A stretch of 64,000 bases of DNA from Photobacterium sp. CCB-ST2H9 (lineage in GTDB: Bacteria > Pseudomonadota > Gammaproteobacteria > Enterobacterales > Vibrionaceae): contig NZ_CP100426.1 of NCBI RefSeq assembly GCF_023151555.2, positions 806,001 through 870,000 on the forward strand, given 5' to 3'. A program made the translations under genes and the position numbers. This document shows, piece by piece, positions 45,495 through 54,598 of this stretch. The notes beneath the pieces were generated by a model that worked only from the letters and a program-made list of their open reading frames with translations, searched no databases and was not told the DNA's origin. Within the stretch, counting starts at the first letter, position 1, and every line of letters starts with the position of its first letter.

Positions 45495-45860
45495 TTATTT
45501 TCCCGTTGGCTCACACTGAATCTCTTCCCGCCCCAAATGAATCTTACATTTCTGTTCAGCCCAAGGTGCTGCCACAAGAAAAAATAGATTAGCTCCATCA
45601 AAATTTATCCGTGCTGGATAAATGGTAGGATAGCTTTTCTCTAAGTTTAATTGACTAGGTTCCATTTGACAATATCGTTTTTTACTGTCCTTTTTTTTAT
45701 TATAAACTGTAATACAAGGATCATCATTTCTAATATAGACACTCCCATTGTCCTTAGAGTTTGGACGAGTTTTCCACTTCTGATAATATCGATAATTACT
45801 GACATCATCCGCAAGAGCATCAAGTGAAAACATTAACATCAATATATATATAAATTTCAT
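45495..45860 (-). CDS. Small exported protein, likely cognate immunity protein
   Basis: 121 residues with a signal peptide (MKFIYILMLMFSLDALA). The mature protein is basic, with NDDPCITVYNKKKDSKKRYC and a second cysteine pair in EQKCKIHLGREEIQC that suggests two disulphides. The ATG overlaps the effector stop codon by four bases, the typical layout for a periplasmic immunity protein of a cell-wall-attacking effector. A decayed copy lies at 43269-43645. Confidence 0.72.
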   Translation of the reverse strand: MKFIYILMLMFSLDALADDVSNYRYYQKWKTRPNSKDNGSVYIRNDDPCITVYNKKKDSKKRYCQMEPSQLNLEKSYPTIYPARINFDGANLFFLVAAPWAEQKCKIHLGREEIQCEPTGK

Positions 45861-48058
45861 TGCAAATAATCCCTCCTAGCAGTAAACCTATCATTTGCTA
45901 CCCCAAAATCAATTTCCCAAAAATTACTATCATCCATAACCTCATAAAAATGTGAACCTGAACCAGATTTCCCTTCAGTTAAGTCATTATAAATAGCTGG
46001 AATAATTTTCTCCCTTGAGTTTCCTCTTAAATCTGATAACCCAGTATAATGCCCCACATAGATCAAATCCACTATTACCTCTCTCACTGCCTGTGACAAA
46101 TCACCCCAATTCAAATCATTACCATTAATATAGGCATCCCTTACGGATTTTTTAGTTGTTATCCTTTCAGCATCAGACTCATAGTCTGAATATATTGTAG
46201 AAAATAATTTATTTTGAAACTTTCTCGTTATAACCTGCTCACTCTTTGGAACTTTACTATCCAGTGTAAGATAATAATTATAAGCTGGCTGTTTTGTTTT
46301 ACCCGCACCACCTACGAGCCAGTCATATAATTTCTTTGAAATATTCTTACACTCCAGTTGAACCGTATCCAAAATATTTTTTACTTCTGCCTCTGTTCTG
46401 CTTCCAATGTCAAATCCTTTTCCTAAGGTAATTCCTGAGTTATCTATAACAACTCCATTATTATTCGGAACATGAGGTACACGAGTAAAAAACACGTCTC
46501 CTGGCGTATCATTTCCTTCAGAGTCAAATGTCAATTGTCCACGCGTGACGGTAAACCACTTTTCATTCATTTCATCATCTAGCAATGACGTTACACCCAA
46601 CGGCCAAAAATGCCACACCTGCGGCTGAATCTGCAACTTCTCGGCATCTAACTTCTGAATCCATGCTGTCTGCTCAATTCGCTCTTTCTCGTGATCAGTA
46701 AATTTATCATACAGTGACATGATTTTGTCACGATATGGCGACTCACGAAAAGTTTCTTCGGTCAGGAAGTAACGGATGACATGTTGTTCAAACAGCTCTC
46801 GCCCCTTTTCCAATACGTCGTTAACCCAAGAATCTTCCACCTGCTCTTCAAAGTGCCACTCACTCGGGTGCTTGGCGATCACTTTTTCCAGCTTGTTTGT
46901 TGCAGCCTGATAAAAAGCAACCAACTCATTTTCAGAAATCTTACCGTCACCATCTGTATCAATTCCTATCGCACGTCGAACATCACAAAAAAAGATATTT
47001 GATGGCTCCATGATACCATTGCTGTCACTTCCATCAATCACCTGAAAGCCATGCTCTTCCTGACCACCAGACAACGCCTTCAGGAAATAAGGTGGGGGTG
47101 GATCGTTCGAAAACACTTCTAGATGAACACGATATTCCTGATCGATATTCCCCTGAGCATTTTTCAGATATTCATATTTGCCCAGATAGCCCAGATGCTC
47201 TTCTGCGGCAATCTTGAACGGGATTTCCGGGATCTGAACGGTGCCATCAACAATAATCGGCAAGCTCGCTTCCGCTCCGTTCTTGGTGTGCCATGGGGGC
47301 AACTTCTTGGTCAGAACATTAGCTATCTGAGGTATATAATTTTCTGCCGTGTTTTCTGTGTATTTATTTACAGCCAGCCAGACTTCCTGACCAAGCTTCC
47401 GATCTGCTTCAGACTGTTTGTTATCACGGTTTCTTTCATTTTCATCAAACAGACCTACTTGAACAACTTTGCATTTCAGAAAATCCCAATCAGTCCCTCT
47501 GACTTTCTTTTTTGTCGTCGCTCTTCGTGTCGGATCCAGTAATTGAATCACTGTACCCATTGGCATGAGTACTGGCGGTTTGAAATCTGTCGTGGCCGGG
47601 TTACCCCGGACAGACCACGTTTGCGTCAGCTGAATATATTGAATCTCACTCACACTCTCCGCCATCGTGATTGAATCCTGAATTTCTTTCTGGGATTGCA
47701 AATGCATATACAGAGAATAGAAGGTGTATTTCTCGTCTTCTTTATCCGGGTTCTGGAAGCTGTGACGCAGCAGACAGAAATTATTGCTGTAACTGGACGT
47801 GGTATCCAGATATTGCGTGGTCGGATATTCCTCCGCCATACGATAGGCCACCAGCTCACCGTCGGCCATCGCCTGAACCGGCTGAAAATGCTGTGCCCAG
47901 AAAGCGATGCGACTGTTGATGTGAAGACCACCATGCCAGCCACGGCCTTTACTGATGATATACCGGCCACTGGTCTGCCCGTTGAGCAATACCTTAAGTG
48001 CGGCCAGATCTTTGAATGGTTTGCCGTCGACCTGGCAAATCGGGAATGCAGTTTTCAT
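45857..48058 (-). CDS. Putative T6SS effector acting on peptidoglycan (M23-like, EF-hand, lysozyme-like)
   Basis: 733 residues without a signal peptide. Residues about 40-120 resemble an M23/LytM endopeptidase: WHGGLHINS, VQAMADGELVAYR and YTFYSLYMHLQ, though the first metal-ligand motif has His in place of Asp. A perfect EF-hand loop (DTDGDGKISENE) lies near 367-378. The C-terminal third (from about 535) has GITLGKGFDIGSRTEAEV and a helical fold like pesticin/T4-lysozyme enzymes. The PAAR-like gene just upstream (12 bases) would deliver it through a type VI apparatus, and the overlapping small exported gene is the likely immunity partner. Domain calls are by eye. Confidence 0.75.
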   Translation of the reverse strand: MKTAFPICQVDGKPFKDLAALKVLLNGQTSGRYIISKGRGWHGGLHINSRIAFWAQHFQPVQAMADGELVAYRMAEEYPTTQYLDTTSSYSNNFCLLRHSFQNPDKEDEKYTFYSLYMHLQSQKEIQDSITMAESVSEIQYIQLTQTWSVRGNPATTDFKPPVLMPMGTVIQLLDPTRRATTKKKVRGTDWDFLKCKVVQVGLFDENERNRDNKQSEADRKLGQEVWLAVNKYTENTAENYIPQIANVLTKKLPPWHTKNGAEASLPIIVDGTVQIPEIPFKIAAEEHLGYLGKYEYLKNAQGNIDQEYRVHLEVFSNDPPPPYFLKALSGGQEEHGFQVIDGSDSNGIMEPSNIFFCDVRRAIGIDTDGDGKISENELVAFYQAATNKLEKVIAKHPSEWHFEEQVEDSWVNDVLEKGRELFEQHVIRYFLTEETFRESPYRDKIMSLYDKFTDHEKERIEQTAWIQKLDAEKLQIQPQVWHFWPLGVTSLLDDEMNEKWFTVTRGQLTFDSEGNDTPGDVFFTRVPHVPNNNGVVIDNSGITLGKGFDIGSRTEAEVKNILDTVQLECKNISKKLYDWLVGGAGKTKQPAYNYYLTLDSKVPKSEQVITRKFQNKLFSTIYSDYESDAERITTKKSVRDAYINGNDLNWGDLSQAVREVIVDLIYVGHYTGLSDLRGNSREKIIPAIYNDLTEGKSGSGSHFYEVMDDSNFWEIDFGVANDRFTARRDYLQ

Positions 48059-48070
48059 GTGTTTACTACC

Positions 48071-49525
48071 TTAGTCTGAATACACATCGAAGAACGGAAG
48101 CAGGCTTTCCTGTCCGGTGGTTGCTGTAGTGAAGACCACAGCGGTCACCTGGCCGACCGTGGAACTGTAACCGGAAACCTGAGTACTTGTCACAATACTT
48201 TCTTCAGCATTTTCAGTGAGCTGCATCAGGGTCTCACTTAAAGATGAAAAGTATTGCGTGGTGATATCCGGCAACAGTCGGTTCAGAGTTTTTAAACCTT
48301 CTTCATATCGGGCAATCCCATCAACAATGACAGTCCGGTGATCGTATTCCGCCTGAAGTTTCATGAAAGCCAGATATTCTTTGATGACACTGACAAAAGT
48401 ATCGATGTACTGATTGAATGTCTGAGCGACTGCGTCCCAGTCCATATTTCGGATATATTCGATACTGTTACCCGTACCGTGATAACGAACGCCGCCCAGC
48501 AAAAATGCCGCAGGCAGAAGATCATCAGGTGCAAACATGGCGTCCAGGATATGACCCTGCGGATGGCACAAAGGAGCCAGGCTGTGTATCAGCGGCACAT
48601 AATGATCGACCGTATCGGGATCGCGCTGAATCCAGTCCATGGCCGAAACAAAGCATTCCGCAAACACTTTATGCTGGTATTCCGTGGCAAAGTAAGCAGC
48701 ACTGAACTGACTTTCGAATCGGACCAGAGATTCAAAGTCCGGGTCAGAACAGGTTTCAGACAGCAGAACGCCCCAGTCATTTCGAACCCCGCTGCGTTCT
48801 TGCCAGTAAGGCACGCGATTACCCGCAACTGCTGAGAAGTAAGTGAACATGTCCGGGTATGGCTTTTCTGTGGTGTTTTCTGGCAAATCTTCATACGGCA
48901 GATAAGGATCCTGCGACTCCTGAATGTTGAAGATACACAGTGTCTCTTCCAGACCACTCACCACCGCCTGGCCACTGGCATCCAGAGTACCGCTTCCCAG
49001 TTCAGCCCCGCCTTCATCTGTGACTGTAAATGGCGCATTCGCCAATGGCGTGCCCGTCGGATAACGACAACTCAGCGTGACATCGAACGTTGAGGCTTCA
49101 TCCGGCGGCACCACGACACTGGCCTGTGACACCCCGGCCAAGCACATGGTGTTGGCTTTGTTCATGGTCATCATATCGGACAAACGAGTGACACCTTCGC
49201 CTTCGAATTTCACCGTTGCCGACGCTGTAACAAAAGCCGCTTCGCCCTGTATCACCCCGGATACAATCCCTTTTTTATCACCGCCTTCGTCACCGGTGCT
49301 GGTTGAAAACTTACTGGGCTTAATGGCAATGCTGTTACCGCCATCCATGGTGATGGTTTTCGTACCATCGACCAGATCGGCCGACTTCGCCATATTTGAG
49401 TAAGGAATCGGGACCACAGGCGGCCCACACTGCGTCTTGCACACATCTGGAATATCGGCGTTCGCAACACCATCCGAACCTTGATGGACAATGCTCAAGC
49501 CATCTGCACTCACCGTTATTGGCAT
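48071..49525 (-). CDS. PAAR-like DUF4150 protein with C-terminal extension
   Basis: 484 residues. The first 135 form a DUF4150 PAAR-like spike tip: CKTQCGPPVVPIPYSNMAKS, TMDGGNSIAIKPSKFSTSTGDEGG and GVTRLSDMMTMNKANTMC. An Ig/carboxypeptidase-like beta domain (about 140-195) follows, then a helical region to the end with no motif I know. PAAR-like proteins cap the type VI spike and carry cargo. No other structural T6SS gene is in the window, so this is an auxiliary cluster served by a main cluster elsewhere. First gene of the leftward module. Confidence 0.85.
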   Translation of the reverse strand: MPITVSADGLSIVHQGSDGVANADIPDVCKTQCGPPVVPIPYSNMAKSADLVDGTKTITMDGGNSIAIKPSKFSTSTGDEGGDKKGIVSGVIQGEAAFVTASATVKFEGEGVTRLSDMMTMNKANTMCLAGVSQASVVVPPDEASTFDVTLSCRYPTGTPLANAPFTVTDEGGAELGSGTLDASGQAVVSGLEETLCIFNIQESQDPYLPYEDLPENTTEKPYPDMFTYFSAVAGNRVPYWQERSGVRNDWGVLLSETCSDPDFESLVRFESQFSAAYFATEYQHKVFAECFVSAMDWIQRDPDTVDHYVPLIHSLAPLCHPQGHILDAMFAPDDLLPAAFLLGGVRYHGTGNSIEYIRNMDWDAVAQTFNQYIDTFVSVIKEYLAFMKLQAEYDHRTVIVDGIARYEEGLKTLNRLLPDITTQYFSSLSETLMQLTENAEESIVTSTQVSGYSSTVGQVTAVVFTTATTGQESLLPFFDVYSD

Positions 49526-49769
49526 CCCTAATCCTCACTCTGTTGATTTTTAAGGCCATTTTATCAACAAGGTGCGATTGCTTTCTCACTGGATTATCAG
49601 TGATTCAGCCACATCAGACTGTCGTTTTAACGGTTTAACTTAAAATGTGAGCTGTGTTCCGTTTTTTACAAATTTGTTTCACGAAACACTTTCAGAAAAG
49701 GAAAAATTTTATCTGTTATATATGCAATGCTGAGCTATTCTTTTTGGTGTGTATTCAAGGTCATGGAAG

Positions 49770-51419
49770 ATGCAGTGTATGTTGTTATGCCACCACACAT
49801 TTTTAATAATTGACGACAGCAGTATATCCATCGCACTCATGCGCTCCATGTTAACCAATGCAGGCGTCTCCAACGCCAATATTCACACCACCACAGACAG
49901 CCTGAAAGCCCTCAGAATGCTGAGAATAAACCGGTACGATGTCGTTCTGTGTGATTACAATTTGCAGCATCATATTGACGGGGGCCTGATTTTTGACGAG
50001 ATCAAACACAACCACCTGCTTCCGCCAAGCAGTGTTTTTATCTGTGTAACCGGGGATAACACTCAGGAAGTAGTCACACATTTTCTGGAACTCGAACCCG
50101 ATGATTATCTGATTAAGCCATTTCGCTTTCACGATTTCATTTCCCGGATCGAATATGTTCTGGAGCGAAAAATGGCTTTGAACCCTTTACTGACCGCCGT
50201 TGAGCAAAAACACTATGCGGAGGCCATCACACTGGGGACTGATCTCACGCATCAGTATCCGAAATACAAAGGCTATGTCGGCCGGATTCACGGCGATTGC
50301 CTGTTACGCTTACAGCGCCATCAGGAAGCCAAAGATTTTTATCAGAAGGCATGTCAGGAAACCCAGCATGTCTGGCCCATGATAGGCTTTGGCAACGCCC
50401 TTCAGGGATTAGGGGAACTCAAACAAGCTGAAGAAGTATTTCAGGACATCCTGCTGAAACATCCCCATCACCCCAAAGCCAAACAGTGCCTGGCCAACTG
50501 TCTGATCCGCAAAGAAGAACTGCCTCAGGCACTGCAGCACTTTTTACAGCTGCACAAAATTAACCCTGCCAACCCGGTCCGTGAACTGATCATTGCGAAC
50601 CTGTATGCCACTCAGCAGGAGCATGAAAATGCGGCTTCCGGCTATCAGCGTTTTACCGATAAAGTCCGCGATACCAGTTTGTACAGTTATGGCGTAGACG
50701 TGAATACATCCATTTCCTTGCTGTTAGCCAGTATCTATACCAAGGATGTGCAGCAACGTTCAAAACTGGTGAATGATGCACGTAATGCGTTAGTTCGCCT
50801 GAATCAAAAAGCCAGTAAAGAAGACAAGAATCTGGCCAATCACCCCAGTTTACTGGTTGGTCTGGCCATCCTGGCCTGTTTACGCGGGGAAATTCAGAAC
50901 TGTTACAGCATCGCGAATCAGATTGGAACGGAGCACGAACAAACTGATGACTTTTACACCGCACTGAATCTTGCCCGTATGTACGGTTTTTGCGGCATGC
51001 CCGATATGTATGAGATGTCCATGGCTACAGCCCGTCAAATTTGTGGCCGGGCTGAAGATGAAGGACTGATGCTCAGCCAGATTGAATTGCTGAATGGTTT
51101 TAAAGATGAAATTTATCAGCGACTGAAATTAGGGAGTACATTAGTCAAGCAGGCACAACAATACCGCCAGCAAAATCTGGCCAATAAAGCCCTCAAAAAA
51201 GCATACCGTGCTTTTTTCATTGTGCCATTTCATCATGAGCTCTGCTTTTTGCTGCTGGAACTCACCGGACTGGCAACACCTTCCTGGTTACAACCCGAAG
51301 CAATCACCGAAATTTTAAAATCCTGCTACTGGGTTTACTGCAATGACAAACGACCCACCGTACAACAAAAACGCCGTGCGCTGGACTTTTACAGACTGGC
51401 GATGATACGGCTTGAATGA
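49770..51419 (+). CDS. Response regulator with TPR repeats
   Basis: About 549 residues from the ATG at 49770; a GTG at 49749 and an ATG at 49779 are alternatives. The receiver domain (about 5-125) has the acidic pair IIDDSS, phospho-acceptor Asp in VVLCDYNLQ and the conserved Lys in YLIKPFRFHDF. The remainder consists of TPR helices, such as QEAKDFYQKACQETQHVW and GELKQAEEVFQDILLKHPHH. No DNA-binding or enzyme domain is present, so output is probably by protein contact. Single gene; no partner kinase nearby. Confidence 0.85.
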   Translation: MQCMLLCHHTFLIIDDSSISIALMRSMLTNAGVSNANIHTTTDSLKALRMLRINRYDVVLCDYNLQHHIDGGLIFDEIKHNHLLPPSSVFICVTGDNTQEVVTHFLELEPDDYLIKPFRFHDFISRIEYVLERKMALNPLLTAVEQKHYAEAITLGTDLTHQYPKYKGYVGRIHGDCLLRLQRHQEAKDFYQKACQETQHVWPMIGFGNALQGLGELKQAEEVFQDILLKHPHHPKAKQCLANCLIRKEELPQALQHFLQLHKINPANPVRELIIANLYATQQEHENAASGYQRFTDKVRDTSLYSYGVDVNTSISLLLASIYTKDVQQRSKLVNDARNALVRLNQKASKEDKNLANHPSLLVGLAILACLRGEIQNCYSIANQIGTEHEQTDDFYTALNLARMYGFCGMPDMYEMSMATARQICGRAEDEGLMLSQIELLNGFKDEIYQRLKLGSTLVKQAQQYRQQNLANKALKKAYRAFFIVPFHHELCFLLLELTGLATPSWLQPEAITEILKSCYWVYCNDKRPTVQQKRRALDFYRLAMIRLE

Positions 51420-51615
51420 GATTACATTGACTCTGCAGTACTCATTGCACACTGAAATTAAACTGACTTACACATTGTTCGTACGAGTGATAATCAAAAA
51501 CAAATATAATTTCCTCGCCATATAAAAAATGATGACACATAATACGTCGGTTATTTTTTTGTGTTATTCACTCCAATTTCTTCTCATTTAGTCACATTAA
51601 TTCACAGAGGCGAAA

Positions 51616-51960
51616 ATGAAACGCTCACTTCTTGCATCACTCCTGTTTCTTTTTTCAGTCAACGCCAGTGCTGAAATTGAAACAGGACCACGTATAGCAA
51701 CACTATATCCGACAGGGTTTTATCATGATGCTGGCGACGGTTTATACATCGAATTTCAGCCTGGCTCACTGCCTGGATGCAATCAGGATAAAGGCGCAAG
51801 ACTATCCAAACAAAATCCGAACTATAAAGAGTTGTATTCTCTGCTCCTCACGATGATGGCAACCAAAAACTTTCAGGGAAACTTAAGGTTTGAGCAAACA
51901 GAAAATACCGGCTGGTGGAAATGCTCCATCAAAGGTATTTTCGCTTTCCCAAAGTCATAA
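51616..51960 (+). CDS. Small secreted protein of unknown function
   Basis: 114 residues with a signal peptide (MKRSLLASLLFLFSVNASA). Two cysteines (in PGCNQDKG and WKCSIKG) could form a disulphide. YKELYSLLLTMMATKNFQG resembles RYAALLSAQMAGKNVM in the next gene, so the two are probably distant relatives. GAGGCG precedes the ATG. No recognised family. Confidence 0.65.
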   Translation: MKRSLLASLLFLFSVNASAEIETGPRIATLYPTGFYHDAGDGLYIEFQPGSLPGCNQDKGARLSKQNPNYKELYSLLLTMMATKNFQGNLRFEQTENTGWWKCSIKGIFAFPKS

Positions 51961-52005
51961 CATCCAAGAAAAATCAATAATTCAATTTTTTTGAAGGATT
52001 TATTC

Positions 52006-52317
52006 ATGAAAATAATCCCCATAATTTCTCTGCTTACTAGTGTGTTATTCAGCCAGAGTGTGATAGCAAGAACTGACTGCCCGGCCGCTCCAATCCAAAA
52101 TATTCAGATTGAAGGAAGTATCGTCCTTTATCAGCAGAGTGGTATCTGGCGACGTTTAGGTGTACTGAGCGATGTGGGCACCAAAGAAAGATATGCCGCA
52201 CTGCTTTCCGCGCAAATGGCCGGGAAGAATGTGATGATTGCTTATCCTGCCGATAACTACAATTGCAACGCCACAAACTACAAAGATTCAGCGTTCATCG
52301 TACGGACATATAATTAA
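52006..52317 (+). CDS. Small secreted protein, related to the preceding one
   Basis: 103 residues from the ATG at 52006, after GAAGGA; the signal peptide ends near SVIA-RT. Cysteines in RTDCPAAP and YNCNATN bracket a compact domain with RYAALLSAQMAGKNVMIAYP. It begins 45 bases after the preceding gene and is probably co-transcribed. Function unknown. Confidence 0.65.
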   Translation: MKIIPIISLLTSVLFSQSVIARTDCPAAPIQNIQIEGSIVLYQQSGIWRRLGVLSDVGTKERYAALLSAQMAGKNVMIAYPADNYNCNATNYKDSAFIVRTYN

Positions 52318-52339
52318 ATTTACTGTCTTTCAATACTCA

Positions 52340-52379
52340 GGAGAGCCAAATTGATGATCATAAAACGATTTGGTTCTCC
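52340..52379 (+). terminator. Hairpin after the small secreted genes
   Basis: Arms GGAGAGCCAAAT and ATTTGGTTCTCC (one G-T pair) with a 16-base loop. The T-run is missing, so termination strength is uncertain. Confidence 0.45.
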
Positions 52380-52453
52380 ATTCAGCATGCATCACACCAA
52401 AAGTCTTTTGCCCTTCACTGAACCCAACGTCAAATAAGACATAGGACAATTCG

Positions 52454-52975
52454 TTGAAAATTATTGCAGAAATAGATATCCCCCCTGAAACGCATGCAGC
52501 GATTCAATTGCTCAGAAACGCTGCATTTCAGGATCATCAGGTTAATCGTTCCTACTTCAAACAACTGCCACATTCGCGGATGCTTACTTATTCTGGTGAA
52601 CAACTCATCGGGCACATGGGACTGGATTATCGTGTCATCCGGGTTGGCGATGCTGTCTTGAAAATACTGGGCGTCATTGACTTCTGCGTCAGTGAACATG
52701 CCCGTGGACAAGGTATCGGTTCATCCATGTTAGCGACCTTGTCTGCGTATGCAAAAACCAGAGATGTGGATTTCCTGATGCTGATGTCTGAACACACCCA
52801 TTTTTACTGCCGGCATGGCTTTCAGCAGGTCACCGCACATCACAGCTGGCTCAGACTCCATGAACATCAAAACTACGGGATCGGTTTTGAGCCCCTGAAT
52901 GAACTCTTAATACAGCCTGTCAGCGGTCTGGAATGGCCATCCGGCCATATTGACTGGCTGGGATATATGTTTTGA
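52454..52975 (+). CDS. GNAT-family N-acetyltransferase
   Basis: 173 residues starting with TTG, supported by AGGA eight bases upstream and the natural beginning KIIAEIDIPPE. The acetyl-CoA site is shown by IDFCVSEHARGQGIGSSML, followed by FLMLMSEHTHFYCRHGFQ. Substrate unknown. The next gene encodes a PaiB-like protein; in Bacillus paiA (a GNAT) and paiB are adjacent, so this may be the equivalent pair, although the GNAT type is not demonstrably PaiA. Confidence 0.82.
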   Translation: MKIIAEIDIPPETHAAIQLLRNAAFQDHQVNRSYFKQLPHSRMLTYSGEQLIGHMGLDYRVIRVGDAVLKILGVIDFCVSEHARGQGIGSSMLATLSAYAKTRDVDFLMLMSEHTHFYCRHGFQQVTAHHSWLRLHEHQNYGIGFEPLNELLIQPVSGLEWPSGHIDWLGYMF

Positions 52976-53162
52976 GTCACAATCAACATCGATACAGCAT
53001 TCTCTATACAGGTCTGCCGAATCTTACTGCCAGTTACTGCAATCTCACTATATAAAAGCTATGCTCAGAACAACAAAACATCTGTCTGATGCAAAACCTT
53101 CAGCATTGTATCGAAGCCATTTGATCATAGTTCTTTATTGGATATCGCAGGAAAGGAGTCCG

Positions 53163-53780
53163 ATGTATATTCCCAAAAACATGCTCATGCATGACAAAAC
53201 TGCTGTCTCAGCATTTATCTCAGAGCACAACTTCGGTTTGCTCGTATCATCAAACTTGGATGCAACACACCTTCCTTTTGTATTTGAGGAAAAAGAGGCG
53301 GAAATGGGCGTTCTGTATGGTCATTTTGCGAAAGCGAATGATCACTGGAAAACACTGGAAAACGAACGGGTGCTGATCGTATTCAGCGGACCTCATGTTT
53401 ATATTTCCCCAACCTGGTATCATCATACCCCCGCGGTCCCTACATGGAATTACGCTGCGGTGCATTGTTATGGCACGATTCAGTTATTAGATGATGCTCA
53501 AACGGAGCAACTACTGCAGGTGATGATCGCCAGACATGAGCCTGAGTTAGATGCAAACAGAGACATCATGCCTGATGAATTTCAGAACAAATTAAGACAG
53601 GCAATTGTTGGTTTTAAAATTGTGGTTGATGACATTCAGGCAAAAGAGAAACTGGGCCAGCACCGGAAAAAAGAAGATCAGCAAGGTGTTTACCTGGCGC
53701 TGAGTGAAAGCAAAACTCCTGAAGCAATTGCTTTAGCCAGCTATATGGAAAAAAGAAACGTTGGGCTTGGCAATTCGTAA
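53163..53780 (+). CDS. PaiB-family FMN-binding regulator
   Basis: 205 residues from the ATG at 53163 after AAAGGAG. The split-barrel FMN-binding fold is shown by MYIPKNMLMHDK, HLPFVFEE, LYGHFAKANDHWK, VLIVFSGPHVYISPTWY and VPTWNYAAVHCYGTIQL, all typical of PaiB, a negative regulator of sporulation and protease genes in Bacillus. In Gram-negative bacteria the role is not defined. The C-terminal 50 residues are charged and helical. It follows the GNAT gene with a gap of about 190 bases. Confidence 0.87.
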   Translation: MYIPKNMLMHDKTAVSAFISEHNFGLLVSSNLDATHLPFVFEEKEAEMGVLYGHFAKANDHWKTLENERVLIVFSGPHVYISPTWYHHTPAVPTWNYAAVHCYGTIQLLDDAQTEQLLQVMIARHEPELDANRDIMPDEFQNKLRQAIVGFKIVVDDIQAKEKLGQHRKKEDQQGVYLALSESKTPEAIALASYMEKRNVGLGNS

Positions 53781-53848
53781 TCTTTCATTCTGAACATCTC
53801 CATATTCAGAAACCAGACTGAGGCATTGTTCACCGGGTTGGCGAGTAC

Positions 53849-54151
53849 ATGATATTCAGCTCAGAACTGCTCGACGACACCGACGAGCGGATGTATTCAT
53901 TTGAGGAAGACAGTGATTTTCAAGTGTATCTTGTCCCTTCCCAGAACGAAGGCTGGGCCGCCCCTCTTGAGGTCAAAATGAATACACAGTATCAACAAAG
54001 AAATACATCGCAGGAAGGCATTCTTCTTCCTGAGCAGATTAACAACATAAAGAGAAATAAAAATGAAAAAACTATGCTTGTTCCTGATGAGTCTGATGAT
54101 GTTCGGATGTACAGGGATTACACAATATCGCCATCAAATCTCAGAAAATGA
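53849..54151 (+). other. Doubtful short frame, perhaps a gene remnant
   Basis: A 100-codon frame whose first 45 codons read like real protein (LDDTDERMYSFEEDSDFQ, then VYLVPSQNEGWAAPLEVKM), while the rest degenerates and overlaps the next gene. It has no good ribosome binding site. It may be the surviving end of a lost gene. Confidence 0.25.
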
Positions 54152-54548
54152 TGGAACGATACACTTATATCGGGTTGAAGAGCTGAATGCTGCGGGCATG
54201 AACGCGATTTTCTATGTCGATGATCAGAGTATCTTAAAACTGGGTACAAGCCATTATGCAGAGGTGCCAATCAGTCCGGGAAAACATACGATATCTGTCA
54301 AAGCGGATTCAACCACGCAAAAAATGACTTATGAGCTCATTGTTGAGCCAAATCAGCAGTATTATTTCATGGTGAAGGCGAACCCAGACAGACTGGGTCC
54401 TCAGATGCTTATTCCGTTCATTGAAATTGTCTCAATTCCCGGATTTCTTCTGATCAAACGTGATGAAGCGACATATTTACAAGAAAGTACTCACTTTCAA
54501 CCCGAAACCATTGTACTAACAAATATGAACAGCTTAGCGGTGCAATAA
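54063..54548 (+). CDS. Lipoprotein with DUF2846-like beta domain
   Basis: 161 residues. A lipobox (MMFGC, Cys16) follows the hydrophobic start MKKLCLFLMSL, so it is a lipoprotein; Thr after the Cys fits outer-membrane sorting. The mature part has FYVDDQSILKLGTSHYAEV, SPGKHTISVKADST and QQYYFMVKANPD, the pattern of the DUF2846 family of small beta proteins. Function unknown. AAAGAGAAATAAAA precedes the ATG. Confidence 0.75.
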   Translation: MKKLCLFLMSLMMFGCTGITQYRHQISENDGTIHLYRVEELNAAGMNAIFYVDDQSILKLGTSHYAEVPISPGKHTISVKADSTTQKMTYELIVEPNQQYYFMVKANPDRLGPQMLIPFIEIVSIPGFLLIKRDEATYLQESTHFQPETIVLTNMNSLAVQ

Positions 54549-54598
54549 ACTGCAATTTCTGAACTGAACAAATCTTTCAACAGGAAGTGTCGTACACC

